The notes under the pieces are model-generated. The model saw nothing but the letters and a program-made list of their open reading frames with translations. It ran no database searches and was not told the DNA's origin. The position numbers and the translations under genes are program-made. Positions 1-8,253 of a stretch of DNA of 64,000 nt are shown piece after piece. Origin of the DNA: Blastococcus_B deserti (GTDB lineage: Bacteria > Actinomycetota > Actinomycetes > Mycobacteriales > Geodermatophilaceae); NCBI RefSeq assembly GCF_042682525.1, contig NZ_JBHUHP010000001.1:434001-498000 (forward strand). The letters run 5' to 3'. Position 1 is the stretch's first letter, and the number at the start of each line of letters is the position of its first letter.

Positions 1-513
1 CGTCCCGGCGGCATCGTCGCGATCACCGTGCTCGGCGAGGAGTTCATCGACCTGGTGGAAGGTGCTCAGCAGCTCGTGAGGCGTGGCGCTGCCGACGACT
101 TCGCGGCGTCCATGGCCACGGTCTTCGCCGACGTCCCGGCGGCCCGCGCCGGGTTCAGGGCCGACCGCCTGCAGTTCGGCGCCACGGGGGGCGGAGGGGT
201 GCGAACCGAGGACTACTACGGGTGGGCGGCGGTGCCACGTCGCTTCGTGGAACGCGTCTGGGGTGACAACGGCATGGAGGTCGTCCGCTGGCGGCCCAGC
301 GGCGAGCTGTTCTCCCAGGGCCTCGTGGTCCTCGTCCGGTCCGGCGACGATGCGGCAGCCAGGGCAGTCCGCCGCGCCCGCCGCGCGGTCAGGCACCGCG
401 CGGAGGTGGCGGTGGAGCGCCTCCGGCGGAGGGCTCCCGCACCGCTGGTCGCGGTCGCCCGGCGGTTCCGCGGCGCGCCGGGGACGGGGACGGGGACGGC
501 GGATCAGCTGTAG
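1..513 (+). CDS. SAM-dependent methyltransferase, C-terminal part (5' truncated)
   Basis: The window opens inside this gene, and only its last 170 or so residues are present. The frame is open from base 1 and begins with RPGGIVAITVLG, the hydrophobic strand that follows the 'LxPGG' turn in class I methyltransferases. Farther on come a Tyr/Trp-rich stretch (EDYYGWAAVPRRFVERVWG) and a short strand (GLVVLVRS) typical of the end of that fold, then a basic, low-complexity tail. It ends in TAG and overlaps the convergent neighbour by 10 bp. Its substrate cannot be told. It probably belongs to the adjacent glycan locus, a guess from position only. Confidence 0.6.
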   Translation, partial: RPGGIVAITVLGEEFIDLVEGAQQLVRRGAADDFAASMATVFADVPAARAGFRADRLQFGATGGGGVRTEDYYGWAAVPRRFVERVWGDNGMEVVRWRPSGELFSQGLVVLVRSGDDAAARAVRRARRAVRHRAEVAVERLRRRAPAPLVAVARRFRGAPGTGTGTADQL

Positions 514-2603
514 GCGACGTCCCGGAGCGCCAGCAGGAAGCTCCTCCCGTGTCGATCGGTCGGCTCCAGGACGGCCGCCTCGGCCCACTCGTTCCAGGCG
601 TTCACGAAGATCAGCCGGCGGTCCGGGTCCCGGTCGGTCACCGCGCGGGCCAGCGCCTGCAGCCACCGGTGGAAGACGTAGGGATTGGCCCCGAACCAGA
701 AGTCGCTGCTCAGCTGCCGTCGGGCAGTGTTGTCGAAGGTGACCATCGCCCCCGGGAAGTGGTTCGGGTTGTCGTCCCGGGCGGCCCGGGCTGCAGCGTC
801 GTCCGCCAGCGCGGGATAGCTCATGGCGTTGCCGTGGAAGTCGTGCCGCATGTGCAGGTCCATCCGGTCGATGCCCTTCCACAGCATGTTGTGCGGCGGG
901 AACTCCATGGAACCGTCCAAGCCGTGCGACGCGGCGTCGTCGAGGCCCTGCATGCTGTGCCCCACGTCCACGTGCAGGAGGAACAGCTCGCCGATACCCT
1001 TCTGCCGGGCGATCTCCCGCCAGCGCCGCGCGACCCGGGCGAAGTCAGGCATCTGGGCGGGCCGGTAGACCGCCAGGATCTTCTTGCCCTCGACGGTCAT
1101 GTACCGCGGGTCGGCGAGGAAGTCCGCCACGTCCTCGATGAACTGCTCAGCGGGCACGCGGTCATAGTCCTGCGCCAGCAGGATGTCCTGCGAGTTCCCG
1201 TCCCAGCGTCGGGTCCAGTTCTCGTTGGCCCACATCAAGCAGAACGGGAACTCGAGGTCGCTGGCCAGGAGCGCCTCGATCGGGCGGTGGAGCAGCCGCT
1301 TGCCCGCGAACCAGTAGTAGTAGTACATGAAGCCCTCGATCCCGGCGAAGGACGCGAGCTGGGCCTGTGCGCGGCGGACCTCGTCCGAGCGCAGGTCGTA
1401 GAAGCCCAGGTCGGTGGGCAGCCGCGGCTGGTAGTGGCCGTGGAAGACCGGCCGGGTCGTCGTGACGTTCGTCCACTCCGTGAACCCCGTTCCCCACCAC
1501 TCGTCGTTCTCCGGGGTGGGATGGAACTGCGGGAGGTAGAAGGGGACGAACCGCGCGCGGGCTCGCAGCGGCCGGCCGTCGAAGTCCTGGTGGCTTCCCG
1601 GCACCGCCGGCCGGGGGAGCAGGCTGCGCTCGACGGTGGACAGACCGGCCTCCGTGGTGAGTACCCCGATCAGACGCTCGACCGCGTGCGCCGTCGTGCC
1701 GTTGACCTGTCCGCGTTCCTCCTCGAAGTCCGCTTCCGTCATCAGCAGCGCGCGCAGGCCCTGGAGCACGATGCCCCGGCACCAGTACATCGAGCCGGCC
1801 GGGAAGGTCAGCGAGTCGTCGTCGAGCCAGAACTCGAGTCGCCGCGCCAGCTCCCGTGCGTTGCGCTGGTTGTCACCCCAGAACTCGGGGCCGAGCACGC
1901 TGCCGTCGGCGGTGACGACCCCCAGGCCGGGATCGCTGCGGAAGGCGTCGAGAATGACCTCGACGTTCGTGCGGTTGCCGAGCAGCTGCTCCAGGAAGCC
2001 CGCCCGCCAGGTGGAGCCGTCGCCGGCCAGCTCGTGCTCCTCCCGCCAGGCGCTCTTCTTCGTGTGGACCTTGAGCACGAGCAGGTAGGGGTCGAGCACG
2101 CCGGAATTCACGGCCGCCACCGTGGGCCAGATGTCGCGGCCGTGGTTGTCCACCGGCAGGACCCGGCAGTTGCGCATGGCTCCGACCGGGCGGATGTCCA
2201 CGTCCTCACCGGAGCTGTTGGTGACGATCAGATCGAACGGGACCGGGATGTGGGCGAGCTGGTCGACCAGCTCATCGACCAGCTCGGGGAAGTGGACGTG
2301 CATGAGCACGGCGATGCGTGACGGCTGCTCCACGACGAGACGGCCGTACGTACGCCAGGCCGGCGGGTAGAGGACCGGTCGGCCCTCACCGGTACGGGCG
2401 ACCCACGCGTCGAAGGAAGCCGGCGGGAAGAAGGGACGCCCGTAGTCCTGCGGCAGGTCGCGGCCAAGCGCGCGGTAGACCCGACCCCGCAGCTGCAGTC
2501 GTTGCCGGACCTGTCCCAGCTCCTGTCTGCCGGAGGACAGGTGGTGGACTGCCCCACGCTTGAGTCGCCCGGCGGCTCGGCGTACGAGAGTTCCTTCGAG
2601 CAT
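504..2603 (-). CDS. Two-domain RgpF-like / WbsX (GH99-like) glycan protein
   Basis: About 699 residues. The N-terminal half (roughly residues 60-320) resembles rhamnan synthesis protein F (RgpF): it has an HGRD segment and the LKVHTKKS motif of that family. The C-terminal half (roughly 340-690) begins FVPFYLPQFHPTPEND and carries WWGTGFTEW, YYYYWFAGKRLL and MWANENWTRRWDG, the hallmarks of WbsX-type GH99-like domains found in O-antigen and capsule loci. It likely builds or trims an exported polysaccharide. The ATG at 2603 was chosen; a TTG at 2654, four bases after the upstream stop, would add 17 residues and suggest coupling. Last gene of a leftward operon ending in the Wzm/Wzt exporter genes. 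Confidence 0.8.
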   Translation of the reverse strand: MLEGTLVRRAAGRLKRGAVHHLSSGRQELGQVRQRLQLRGRVYRALGRDLPQDYGRPFFPPASFDAWVARTGEGRPVLYPPAWRTYGRLVVEQPSRIAVLMHVHFPELVDELVDQLAHIPVPFDLIVTNSSGEDVDIRPVGAMRNCRVLPVDNHGRDIWPTVAAVNSGVLDPYLLVLKVHTKKSAWREEHELAGDGSTWRAGFLEQLLGNRTNVEVILDAFRSDPGLGVVTADGSVLGPEFWGDNQRNARELARRLEFWLDDDSLTFPAGSMYWCRGIVLQGLRALLMTEADFEEERGQVNGTTAHAVERLIGVLTTEAGLSTVERSLLPRPAVPGSHQDFDGRPLRARARFVPFYLPQFHPTPENDEWWGTGFTEWTNVTTTRPVFHGHYQPRLPTDLGFYDLRSDEVRRAQAQLASFAGIEGFMYYYYWFAGKRLLHRPIEALLASDLEFPFCLMWANENWTRRWDGNSQDILLAQDYDRVPAEQFIEDVADFLADPRYMTVEGKKILAVYRPAQMPDFARVARRWREIARQKGIGELFLLHVDVGHSMQGLDDAASHGLDGSMEFPPHNMLWKGIDRMDLHMRHDFHGNAMSYPALADDAAARAARDDNPNHFPGAMVTFDNTARRQLSSDFWFGANPYVFHRWLQALARAVTDRDPDRRLIFVNAWNEWAEAAVLEPTDRHGRSFLLALRDVAYS

Positions 2604-2657
2604 GTGTGTCCATTCTGTTGCGAGGGACGCCGAAGCGTCCGGGCCGGGCTGCAACCC

Positions 2658-3488
2658 TTACAGCCAGTCGGCGACGTCTGTCCCGTAGCGCTCGGCGATC
2701 ACCGCTGGGATGCGCCTCCCGTCACGTGCGAGGTCCGGATACCGGACGAGCTCCCGCTTCACGAAGGGCACGCCGGCGTCGAACAGATTCCGCCATCCGT
2801 GAATGGTCGGATTCAGTCCTTCGCCGACCACTGCGCTGTGATGCACGAACGGCGTGCTCGAGAAGCAGTTCCTCGCGAGAAAGGCGGTGAAACCGAACTC
2901 GTAGTGCTGGATGAGCGCGTTCTTGTCCTCGATCACGCGGAGATCGGCCCAGAAGCGGCGCATCACGGGCTCGGCCAGAACGCCGTAGCGGAAGCCGCGG
3001 AAGAACGACTGCAGGTGGCTGGCGAACTGGTTGCTCTCCACCATGCCCCAGACGTCGGCGGTGGTCTCCTCGAAGTGCGCGACGACGTCGTCCAAGGGGG
3101 CGAAGGGGCCGACGAGGCTGTCATTGAGCACCAGCACGTAGGGGCGGTCCAGCACGTGCTCGTGGGCCGACATCGCCACTGCCCACGAGCCGAAGTCGTA
3201 ACCGATGTTCGGCCGACGCAGCACGACCAGCTCGTCGAGCCGCACGTCGTCGGCAGCGAAATCGAGGTGCCCCGGGGCGGGACTCGTGGATGACACCACG
3301 ACCCGGTACCCCAGGCGCTGGAGCTCGGCGACCAACCGGAGGGTGGACCGTGACTGCCCCTCGGCCTCCGACCAGTGGGCGAGAAAGGCGATCCGCGCGG
3401 CGTCCGCCGGGATGACGGCGTCCCGCTCGGCGACGGTCACTCCGGCAACGTCGACGACCCGCGGCAGGTGACGCAGGGACGGCTCCAT
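2658..3488 (-). CDS. RgpF-family glycosyltransferase
   Basis: 276 residues, single domain, similar in style to the N-terminal half of the next gene. Recognisable features are IAFLAHWSEAEGQ near the N-terminus, the RRPNIGYDFGSWAVAM segment (the 'N-GYDFGSW' block of RgpF proteins) and VLVLNDSLVGPF. RgpF proteins extend or decorate rhamnose-containing wall polysaccharides on the cytoplasmic side. The start ATG directly follows the TGA of the upstream methyltransferase with no gap, so the two are surely co-translated. The acceptor and donor are unknown; family assignment is firm, substrate is not. Confidence 0.8.
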   Translation of the reverse strand: MEPSLRHLPRVVDVAGVTVAERDAVIPADAARIAFLAHWSEAEGQSRSTLRLVAELQRLGYRVVVSSTSPAPGHLDFAADDVRLDELVVLRRPNIGYDFGSWAVAMSAHEHVLDRPYVLVLNDSLVGPFAPLDDVVAHFEETTADVWGMVESNQFASHLQSFFRGFRYGVLAEPVMRRFWADLRVIEDKNALIQHYEFGFTAFLARNCFSSTPFVHHSAVVGEGLNPTIHGWRNLFDAGVPFVKRELVRYPDLARDGRRIPAVIAERYGTDVADWL

Positions 3489-4700
3489 TCAGAGGTCACC
3501 AGAACGCCGGAGCCACCGGCCCGTGGCCTGGTTCCGGCGGACCCGACGCAGCGAGATCCGTGCGTTGTCCAGCTCGTCCTTCAGCTGGGTCAGTCGGCTG
3601 TCCAGCTGCGCGTTCTTCGGTCGGAGGCTGGCCAGCTCGGCACGCAACAGCCGCAGCTCCTCGTCCCGCGCGCCCTCTTTCTCCTCCAGCGTCCGGCGGA
3701 GCCGGTCGCGCTCGGCGCGGGCAGCATCGCGGGTGGCCAGCAGCTCCGAGAACATGCCAGCGGCCGCCCGCGGGTACGTCAGGAACTCCGCGTGGCCCAC
3801 CTGCTCGGCGAACGGGGCGAACCGGGTCTTCTTGTCCAGCACGACCACCGAGTCGTAGCAGTGCAGGCCGTCGAGCTGGCCGGTCCACACCGGGTCGACG
3901 GGGCCAGGCTGGTGGAAGCCGTTGACGTCGTCGAGACGCTGCTTGGCCCATTCCATGAAGGTCCCCGGCCGGTTCCGCCCGCCCTCGTAGGAGTCCCAGT
4001 AGGAGGTGTGGCAGTCCTCGACGAGGAAGACACCCCCGTCGGCGAGCAAGGGGAACAGCGTCTCCGCCGTCACGATCTGCTGCTGCATCCCGTGACCGCC
4101 GTCGTCGATGATGACGTCGAACGGCCCGTGTTCCTCAGCCACCCGGCGGAGGAAGTCGGCGTCGGTCTGGTCACCGATCTCGACCACGTGGCGCGGGTCC
4201 GCCGCAGCCTTGGCGTCCTCGTCGATGTCGATGCCGACCAGGGTGACCTGCGGCCCGAAGTACCACCGCCACATGTCCAGGGAGCCGCCGCGGTAGGTGC
4301 CGATCTCCAGGACGCGGATCGGGCGACCGCGGTAGGGCGCGAGGTGGCGGGAATAGATCGGGAAGTAGTGCACCCACTTGTCCAGCACGCGGCCGGCGCG
4401 GTGAGAGCTGAAGTACCCGAAGAGCGGGTCGTCGCGCAGCTCGTCGACGCCGTGCCCCAGGTAGAACGCGGCGCGGTAGCACTCGTTGGCCGAGAAGTCG
4501 TTCGTGCCGCCCTTGCGGATCGCGTCGCCGAGGCCACGGGCCTGCTTCGCGGGATCGTCCGTGCACGCCAGCGGTGCCCAGAGCAGCCCGCGTTCCTCCT
4601 CGGTCAGCTCGTCGCTGGTCTGCACCATGTTCTTGGCGCGGTCGGGGAAGCCCGTGGCCAGAGCGAGCAGGAGGCTGCCGAGCGATTCGGCGCTGAACAT
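3489..4700 (-). CDS. Class I methyltransferase with long C-terminal coiled coil
   Basis: 403 residues. Residues about 140-290 form a Rossmann methyltransferase: VLEIGTYRGGSLDMW (motif I), LVGIDIDED (acidic residue after the second strand), FDVIIDDGGHGMQQQI and GGVFLVEDCHTSYWD, as in the cephalosporin-hydroxylase/MycE-like group. Residues about 315-390 are heptad-rich (LLATRDAARAERDRLRRTLE and on through LTQLKDELDNA), a strong coiled coil of about 70 residues. The gene lies between the Wzt ATPase and the RgpF genes. A methyltransferase plus a coiled coil beside an exporter with a glycan-binding domain recalls the chain-terminating WbdD enzyme of E. coli O9a, but no kinase domain is present. 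That parallel is inference. Confidence 0.78.
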   Translation of the reverse strand: MFSAESLGSLLLALATGFPDRAKNMVQTSDELTEEERGLLWAPLACTDDPAKQARGLGDAIRKGGTNDFSANECYRAAFYLGHGVDELRDDPLFGYFSSHRAGRVLDKWVHYFPIYSRHLAPYRGRPIRVLEIGTYRGGSLDMWRWYFGPQVTLVGIDIDEDAKAAADPRHVVEIGDQTDADFLRRVAEEHGPFDVIIDDGGHGMQQQIVTAETLFPLLADGGVFLVEDCHTSYWDSYEGGRNRPGTFMEWAKQRLDDVNGFHQPGPVDPVWTGQLDGLHCYDSVVVLDKKTRFAPFAEQVGHAEFLTYPRAAAGMFSELLATRDAARAERDRLRRTLEEKEGARDEELRLLRAELASLRPKNAQLDSRLTQLKDELDNARISLRRVRRNQATGRWLRRSGDL

Positions 4701-4735
4701 GGTTGTGCTCCTTCTGTGGCCGTCGAAACGGAAGG

Positions 4736-6037
4736 TCAGGGGACGGACGGTCCGAGCGACCAGTTGCCGGTCAACTTGACCAGCCCCGGCTCGGTGACGT
4801 CGTCGGCGCGCACTTTGAGGACGAACGCCCGGTCGAGGAAGTCGTACGGGTGCCCCTTGTCGACCGCTGCGGTGGTCACCAGGAACTCGCCTGGCTGCAG
4901 CGGGAGTGAGTCGAGGGTGAAGTCCACGTGGCCCTCACCGGGCTGCACCGCGAAGGCGGCCTCGCCGTACCCGGAGTTCGGGCCGGCCACCTGCACCCCG
5001 CTCTCGGTGGTGAAGCCCAGCCCGAAGGTCACCGAGGGGACCGCCTCGACGGCCTGATAGCTGATCCGGATGGTGCAGGGCTGACCGGTGGTGAGGAAGG
5101 GGCGGGCCTGACTGTCCCCGTCGAGATAGTCGACCCTCGTGACCCTGACCTCGCCCGATCCGCGCCGGGGGGTCCTGCCCTCGGTCTCGTCGGCTGGGAC
5201 CCCGGCGTCGTTGTTCTCGGGCTGCGGCTGCGGCTGCGCCTCCGCCTCCCGCCGGTTGACGGCGGACAGGTACTGGTCGACGACCTCCCGGGAAGGGCCC
5301 ACGGCCTTGAGCTTGCCGCCGTCCAGCCAGGCCGCCTCGTCGCAGAGGTCGGCGACCAGCCCGAGCGAATGGGTGACCAGCACGATGGTCACGCCTCGGC
5401 GTCGGAGTTCGTAGAGGTGGTCGAAGCACCGGCGCTGGAACTCTTCATCGCCGACGGCGATGACCTCGTCGACGATGAGGATCTCCGGCTCGAGATTGAC
5501 CGCGATGGCGAAGCCGAGCCGGACGTACATGCCGGAGGAGTAGACCTTGACGGGGGTGTCGATGAACTCCTCGAGCCCGCTGAATGCGATGATGTCGTCC
5601 ATCGCGGCGTCGATCTGCTTGCGGGTCATCCCCAGGATGGAGCCGTTGAGGTAGACGTTGTCGCGGCCGGACATCTCGGGGTGGAAGCCGGCTCCGAGCT
5701 CGAGCATCGCCGAGATCCGGCCGTGCGCGACGATCGTGCCCTCCGTGGGGCGGTGGATGCCGGCGACGAGCTTGAGCAGGGTCGACTTCCCTGATCCGTT
5801 GTGGCCGATCAGCCCGAAGGTCTTGCCCCGCGGGATGTCCAGGTCGATGCCCTTGAGCGCCCAGAAGTCGTCGTGCCGCTTGACGCGGGCACGGCGGGGG
5901 CTGAACAGCTCCTTGACGTTGGTCCTGCGGTCGTGGTAGCGGCGGAAGCGCTTCGTGACCCCACGGACCTCGATCGCGACGTCGACAGGCTTCGCCGGGG
6001 CCTCGATCTCCTCCTCGACCGGGTGGAAGACCGTCAC
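4736..6037 (-). CDS. wzt: Polysaccharide ABC exporter ATPase with C-terminal glycan-binding domain
   Basis: 433 residues. Residues about 15-245 are an ABC ATPase: Walker A GHNGSGKSTLLK, a VYSSGMYVRLGFAIA signature segment, Walker B ILIVDEVIAVGD and the switch His in VTHS. After a Gln/Pro linker (EAQPQPQPEN), residues about 290-433 form the Wzt_C beta-sandwich, which in E. coli O8/O9a Wzt binds the capped end of the glycan before export. The GTG start overlaps the permease stop by 4 bp (GTGA). It works with the Wzm permease encoded just upstream to move an undecaprenyl-linked polysaccharide out of the cytoplasm. Confidence 0.9.
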   Translation of the reverse strand: MTVFHPVEEEIEAPAKPVDVAIEVRGVTKRFRRYHDRRTNVKELFSPRRARVKRHDDFWALKGIDLDIPRGKTFGLIGHNGSGKSTLLKLVAGIHRPTEGTIVAHGRISAMLELGAGFHPEMSGRDNVYLNGSILGMTRKQIDAAMDDIIAFSGLEEFIDTPVKVYSSGMYVRLGFAIAVNLEPEILIVDEVIAVGDEEFQRRCFDHLYELRRRGVTIVLVTHSLGLVADLCDEAAWLDGGKLKAVGPSREVVDQYLSAVNRREAEAQPQPQPENNDAGVPADETEGRTPRRGSGEVRVTRVDYLDGDSQARPFLTTGQPCTIRISYQAVEAVPSVTFGLGFTTESGVQVAGPNSGYGEAAFAVQPGEGHVDFTLDSLPLQPGEFLVTTAAVDKGHPYDFLDRAFVLKVRADDVTEPGLVKLTGNWSLGPSVP

Positions 6038-6846
6038 AGCTCCTCGCTCACGTCGGCCGACTTGCGCTGGAAGAACACCCATCCGCCGACCAGCACGGCC
6101 AGGCTCACGACGGTGAGGTAGGCCAGTCGACCCCAGCCGGGGAACTCCAGGTGCCACAGGGCCGATCGGAAGGCCTCGATGAACGCCGTGACGGGGTTGT
6201 ACTCGTAGAGCCGCAACCAGCCATGCTGGTCGTACAGATCGGTCACCAGGGAGATCGGATAGATGATCGGGGACATGTAGAACAGCAGGCTCAGCAGCAC
6301 GCTCACGATGTAGCTGACGTCCCGGAACCGAGCGTTCGCCACTGCCAGGACCAGCCCGATGCCCAGCGCGAACGCGCCCAGCAGGACGAGCAGGACCGGA
6401 GCCAGCAGGAACGACCAGCCGACGTTGCCCACCACCAGGTAGACGACGAACAGTAGACCGAACTCGATCGCCGTCTGGTTGAGCACGGCCGCCGCAGATC
6501 CGATCACCGGCGCGAACGGGGGGAAGTAGATCTTGCGGAGCAACGGGCCGGCCGTGACCAGCGCGCCCATGCCGCTCGTGCTCACCGACTGGAAGAAGTT
6601 CCACACGACGAGCGCGGTGAACAGATAGACGGTGAAGCTGGTCAGCTCACCGTTGCCTGCGACCGGCGTGGGGAACTTGATGATGAAACCGAAGACGAGG
6701 CTGTAGATCGCCAGGGTGGCCAGTGGGTTGATCAGCGACCAGGCGGAGCCCAGGATGCTGCCCTTGTATTTGCCCTTGATTTCGCGATTGGCAAAATTGC
6801 CGATCAGTCCGCGGTATTGCCATACCGCCCGAACGGACTGGGTCAT
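6034..6846 (-). CDS. wzm: Polysaccharide ABC exporter permease
   Basis: 270 residues, about six membrane helices, ABC-2 type. The N-terminal amphipathic segment REIKGKYKGSILGSAWSLINP is typical of Wzm/TagG permeases, as are LLRKIYFPP and the FYMSPIIYP segment. It is the first gene of the leftward exporter operon and overlaps the ATPase gene by 4 bp. A small inverted repeat (GCGGTAT/ATACCGC) lies just inside the coding start, near 6810-6828, and could form an mRNA hairpin. The 175 bases between this start and the next gene downstream on the + map (6847-7021) hold no gene; no clear promoter was seen there. Confidence 0.9.
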   Translation of the reverse strand: MTQSVRAVWQYRGLIGNFANREIKGKYKGSILGSAWSLINPLATLAIYSLVFGFIIKFPTPVAGNGELTSFTVYLFTALVVWNFFQSVSTSGMGALVTAGPLLRKIYFPPFAPVIGSAAAVLNQTAIEFGLLFVVYLVVGNVGWSFLLAPVLLVLLGAFALGIGLVLAVANARFRDVSYIVSVLLSLLFYMSPIIYPISLVTDLYDQHGWLRLYEYNPVTAFIEAFRSALWHLEFPGWGRLAYLTVVSLAVLVGGWVFFQRKSADVSEEL

Positions 6847-7021
6847 GCGAGGGGGTCACCTGTCCTGTCGTCCACCACCGGTCCGCTGGGGACATGGCCA
6901 GAGATGTGACGTGGTGGGTCACGAGAAGTCGTCCCACCCACGCTAGCACCGCGCTGAGGGGTGGTCCCGCCGTACGGGACAGGTCCGTGACGTCTGGTGA
7001 CGCCTGGGACGAGGGAGGCGC

Positions 7022-7978
7022 TCAGGCCCCGAGAGGGAGGTCCGTGGCCCTCCCGGCCCCAGGCCGGATCCGACGGCGCTCGCGCAGAGCCCACGGCAGC
7101 AGCCGCACCGCCGAGGCGAGGACGCGGAGCCGGAGCGACACCCGCAGATTGTGGGGCTCGGCTCCCCGCAGGCGACGGCCGTGCCGGAGGGCCAGGGACG
7201 CCGTCGTGAGGAGGAAACGGCCCCATGCCGCCGCCGCAGGGGCCGCGGGCGCGCATCGGACGAGGAGGAGCAGGCGGTTTCGCTCGTTGTGGAAGGCGAA
7301 CAGCGGCGACATGCGGTCCGAGGTGGCCGCGTGGCGGTGGTGGACGACGGCCGCGGGCTCGTAGCGGATGGACCAGCCGGCCAGGCGGAGCCTCCAGGAG
7401 AGGTCGGTGTCCTCGTAGTAGAGGAAGAAGGGCGTCGGAAAGCCGCCCACGGTGAGGGCGGCGGAGCGGCGCAGCAGGGCGGCGCCGCCACTGAACCCGA
7501 AGACCTCTGCCGGCTCGGCGACCGTGGCGGGGTCGGCGCCGGCGGCGCGGTCGGCCCCGTACAGCGTCGGCAGGACGACGACGCCCGCGTTGTTGACGAC
7601 GGGCGGATCGCTGCCGGCCAGCAGCATCAGCGAGGTGACCGCGGCGATGCGGTCGTCGGTGACGATCGTGGCGAGCAACGCCGCCAGCCAGGTGGGCTCG
7701 GCGACGGCGTCGTTGTTGAGGAACGCCACGAACTCGCCCGTCGCCGCGCGCAGCCCGGCCTCGGCGCCGCCCGCGAACCCGAGGTTGCGTTCGGTCCGGA
7801 CCACGCGGACGTGCGGGTAGCGGCGCAAGACCTCGGCGGTGCCGTCGGTGGAGGCGTTGTCGACGACGAGCACCTCGTGCGCGACGGTCTGCCGTGCCAG
7901 CGAGTCCAGGCAGTCCGGCAGCAGGTGCGCTCCCTGCCAGGTGACGACGACGACGCTGGCCTGGGGCTCGGAGGGCAC
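7022..7978 (-). CDS. Family 2 glycosyltransferase (rhamnosyltransferase type)
   Basis: About 318 residues. It starts SVVVVTWQGAHLLPDCLDSL, then has the GT2 nucleotide-binding block VVDNASTDGTAE, the FLNNDAVAEP metal-binding segment and FFLYYEDTDLSWRL, the acceptor-side ED block of WbbL-like enzymes. The GTG at 7978 was preferred because it sits directly before the first strand; an ATG at 8101 would add 41 residues of basic sequence that overlaps a decayed fragment of another gene (8023-8097). Likely adds a deoxysugar to a lipid-linked glycan in the cytoplasm. Confidence 0.8.
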   Translation of the reverse strand: MPSEPQASVVVVTWQGAHLLPDCLDSLARQTVAHEVLVVDNASTDGTAEVLRRYPHVRVVRTERNLGFAGGAEAGLRAATGEFVAFLNNDAVAEPTWLAALLATIVTDDRIAAVTSLMLLAGSDPPVVNNAGVVVLPTLYGADRAAGADPATVAEPAEVFGFSGGAALLRRSAALTVGGFPTPFFLYYEDTDLSWRLRLAGWSIRYEPAAVVHHRHAATSDRMSPLFAFHNERNRLLLLVRCAPAAPAAAAWGRFLLTTASLALRHGRRLRGAEPHNLRVSLRLRVLASAVRLLPWALRERRRIRPGAGRATDLPLGA

Positions 7979-8022
7979 GCCGAGGAACCTAGTCAGGTAC
8001 TCCGGCGACCGGCGAACCAGCG

Positions 8023-8097
8023 TCAGGCGACGAGCTTCCAGGCGGTGAGTGCGTAGAGGAGAAGCCCCAGTGCCAGGAGCGCGATGCCGCCGCGCCG
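8023..8097 (-). pseudogene. Remnant of the 3' end of a paralogue of the 8254-9639 membrane protein
   Basis: In one reverse frame, between a TGA at 8098-8100 and a TGA at 8023-8025, the translation is RRGGIALLALGLLLYALTAW followed by KLVA. The neighbouring complete membrane protein ends PRGGTVLLVVGAAFYAMTAW followed by VLVR. Thirteen of 24 positions are identical and both end at a stop at the same place. No homologous sequence could be followed farther upstream. It looks like the surviving tail of a duplicated gene that was otherwise deleted or replaced. Chance similarity between short hydrophobic segments is the alternative, but GG, YA, TAW and the shared stop make it less likely. Confidence 0.55.
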
Positions 8098-8253
8098 TCA
8101 TGCCGCAGGGGTGGGACGGCCGGGGCGCCCACCGCTCCGGCGTAGTGGTCGCGGGCGACGCTACCGACAGATCCGGGCCGGGCCGGTGCCGTGACGGTCA
8201 CGCCGGAACGGGGAGACAGGCGGCCGTGCCGGGACGTCCGTCCGCGCCCCCGA

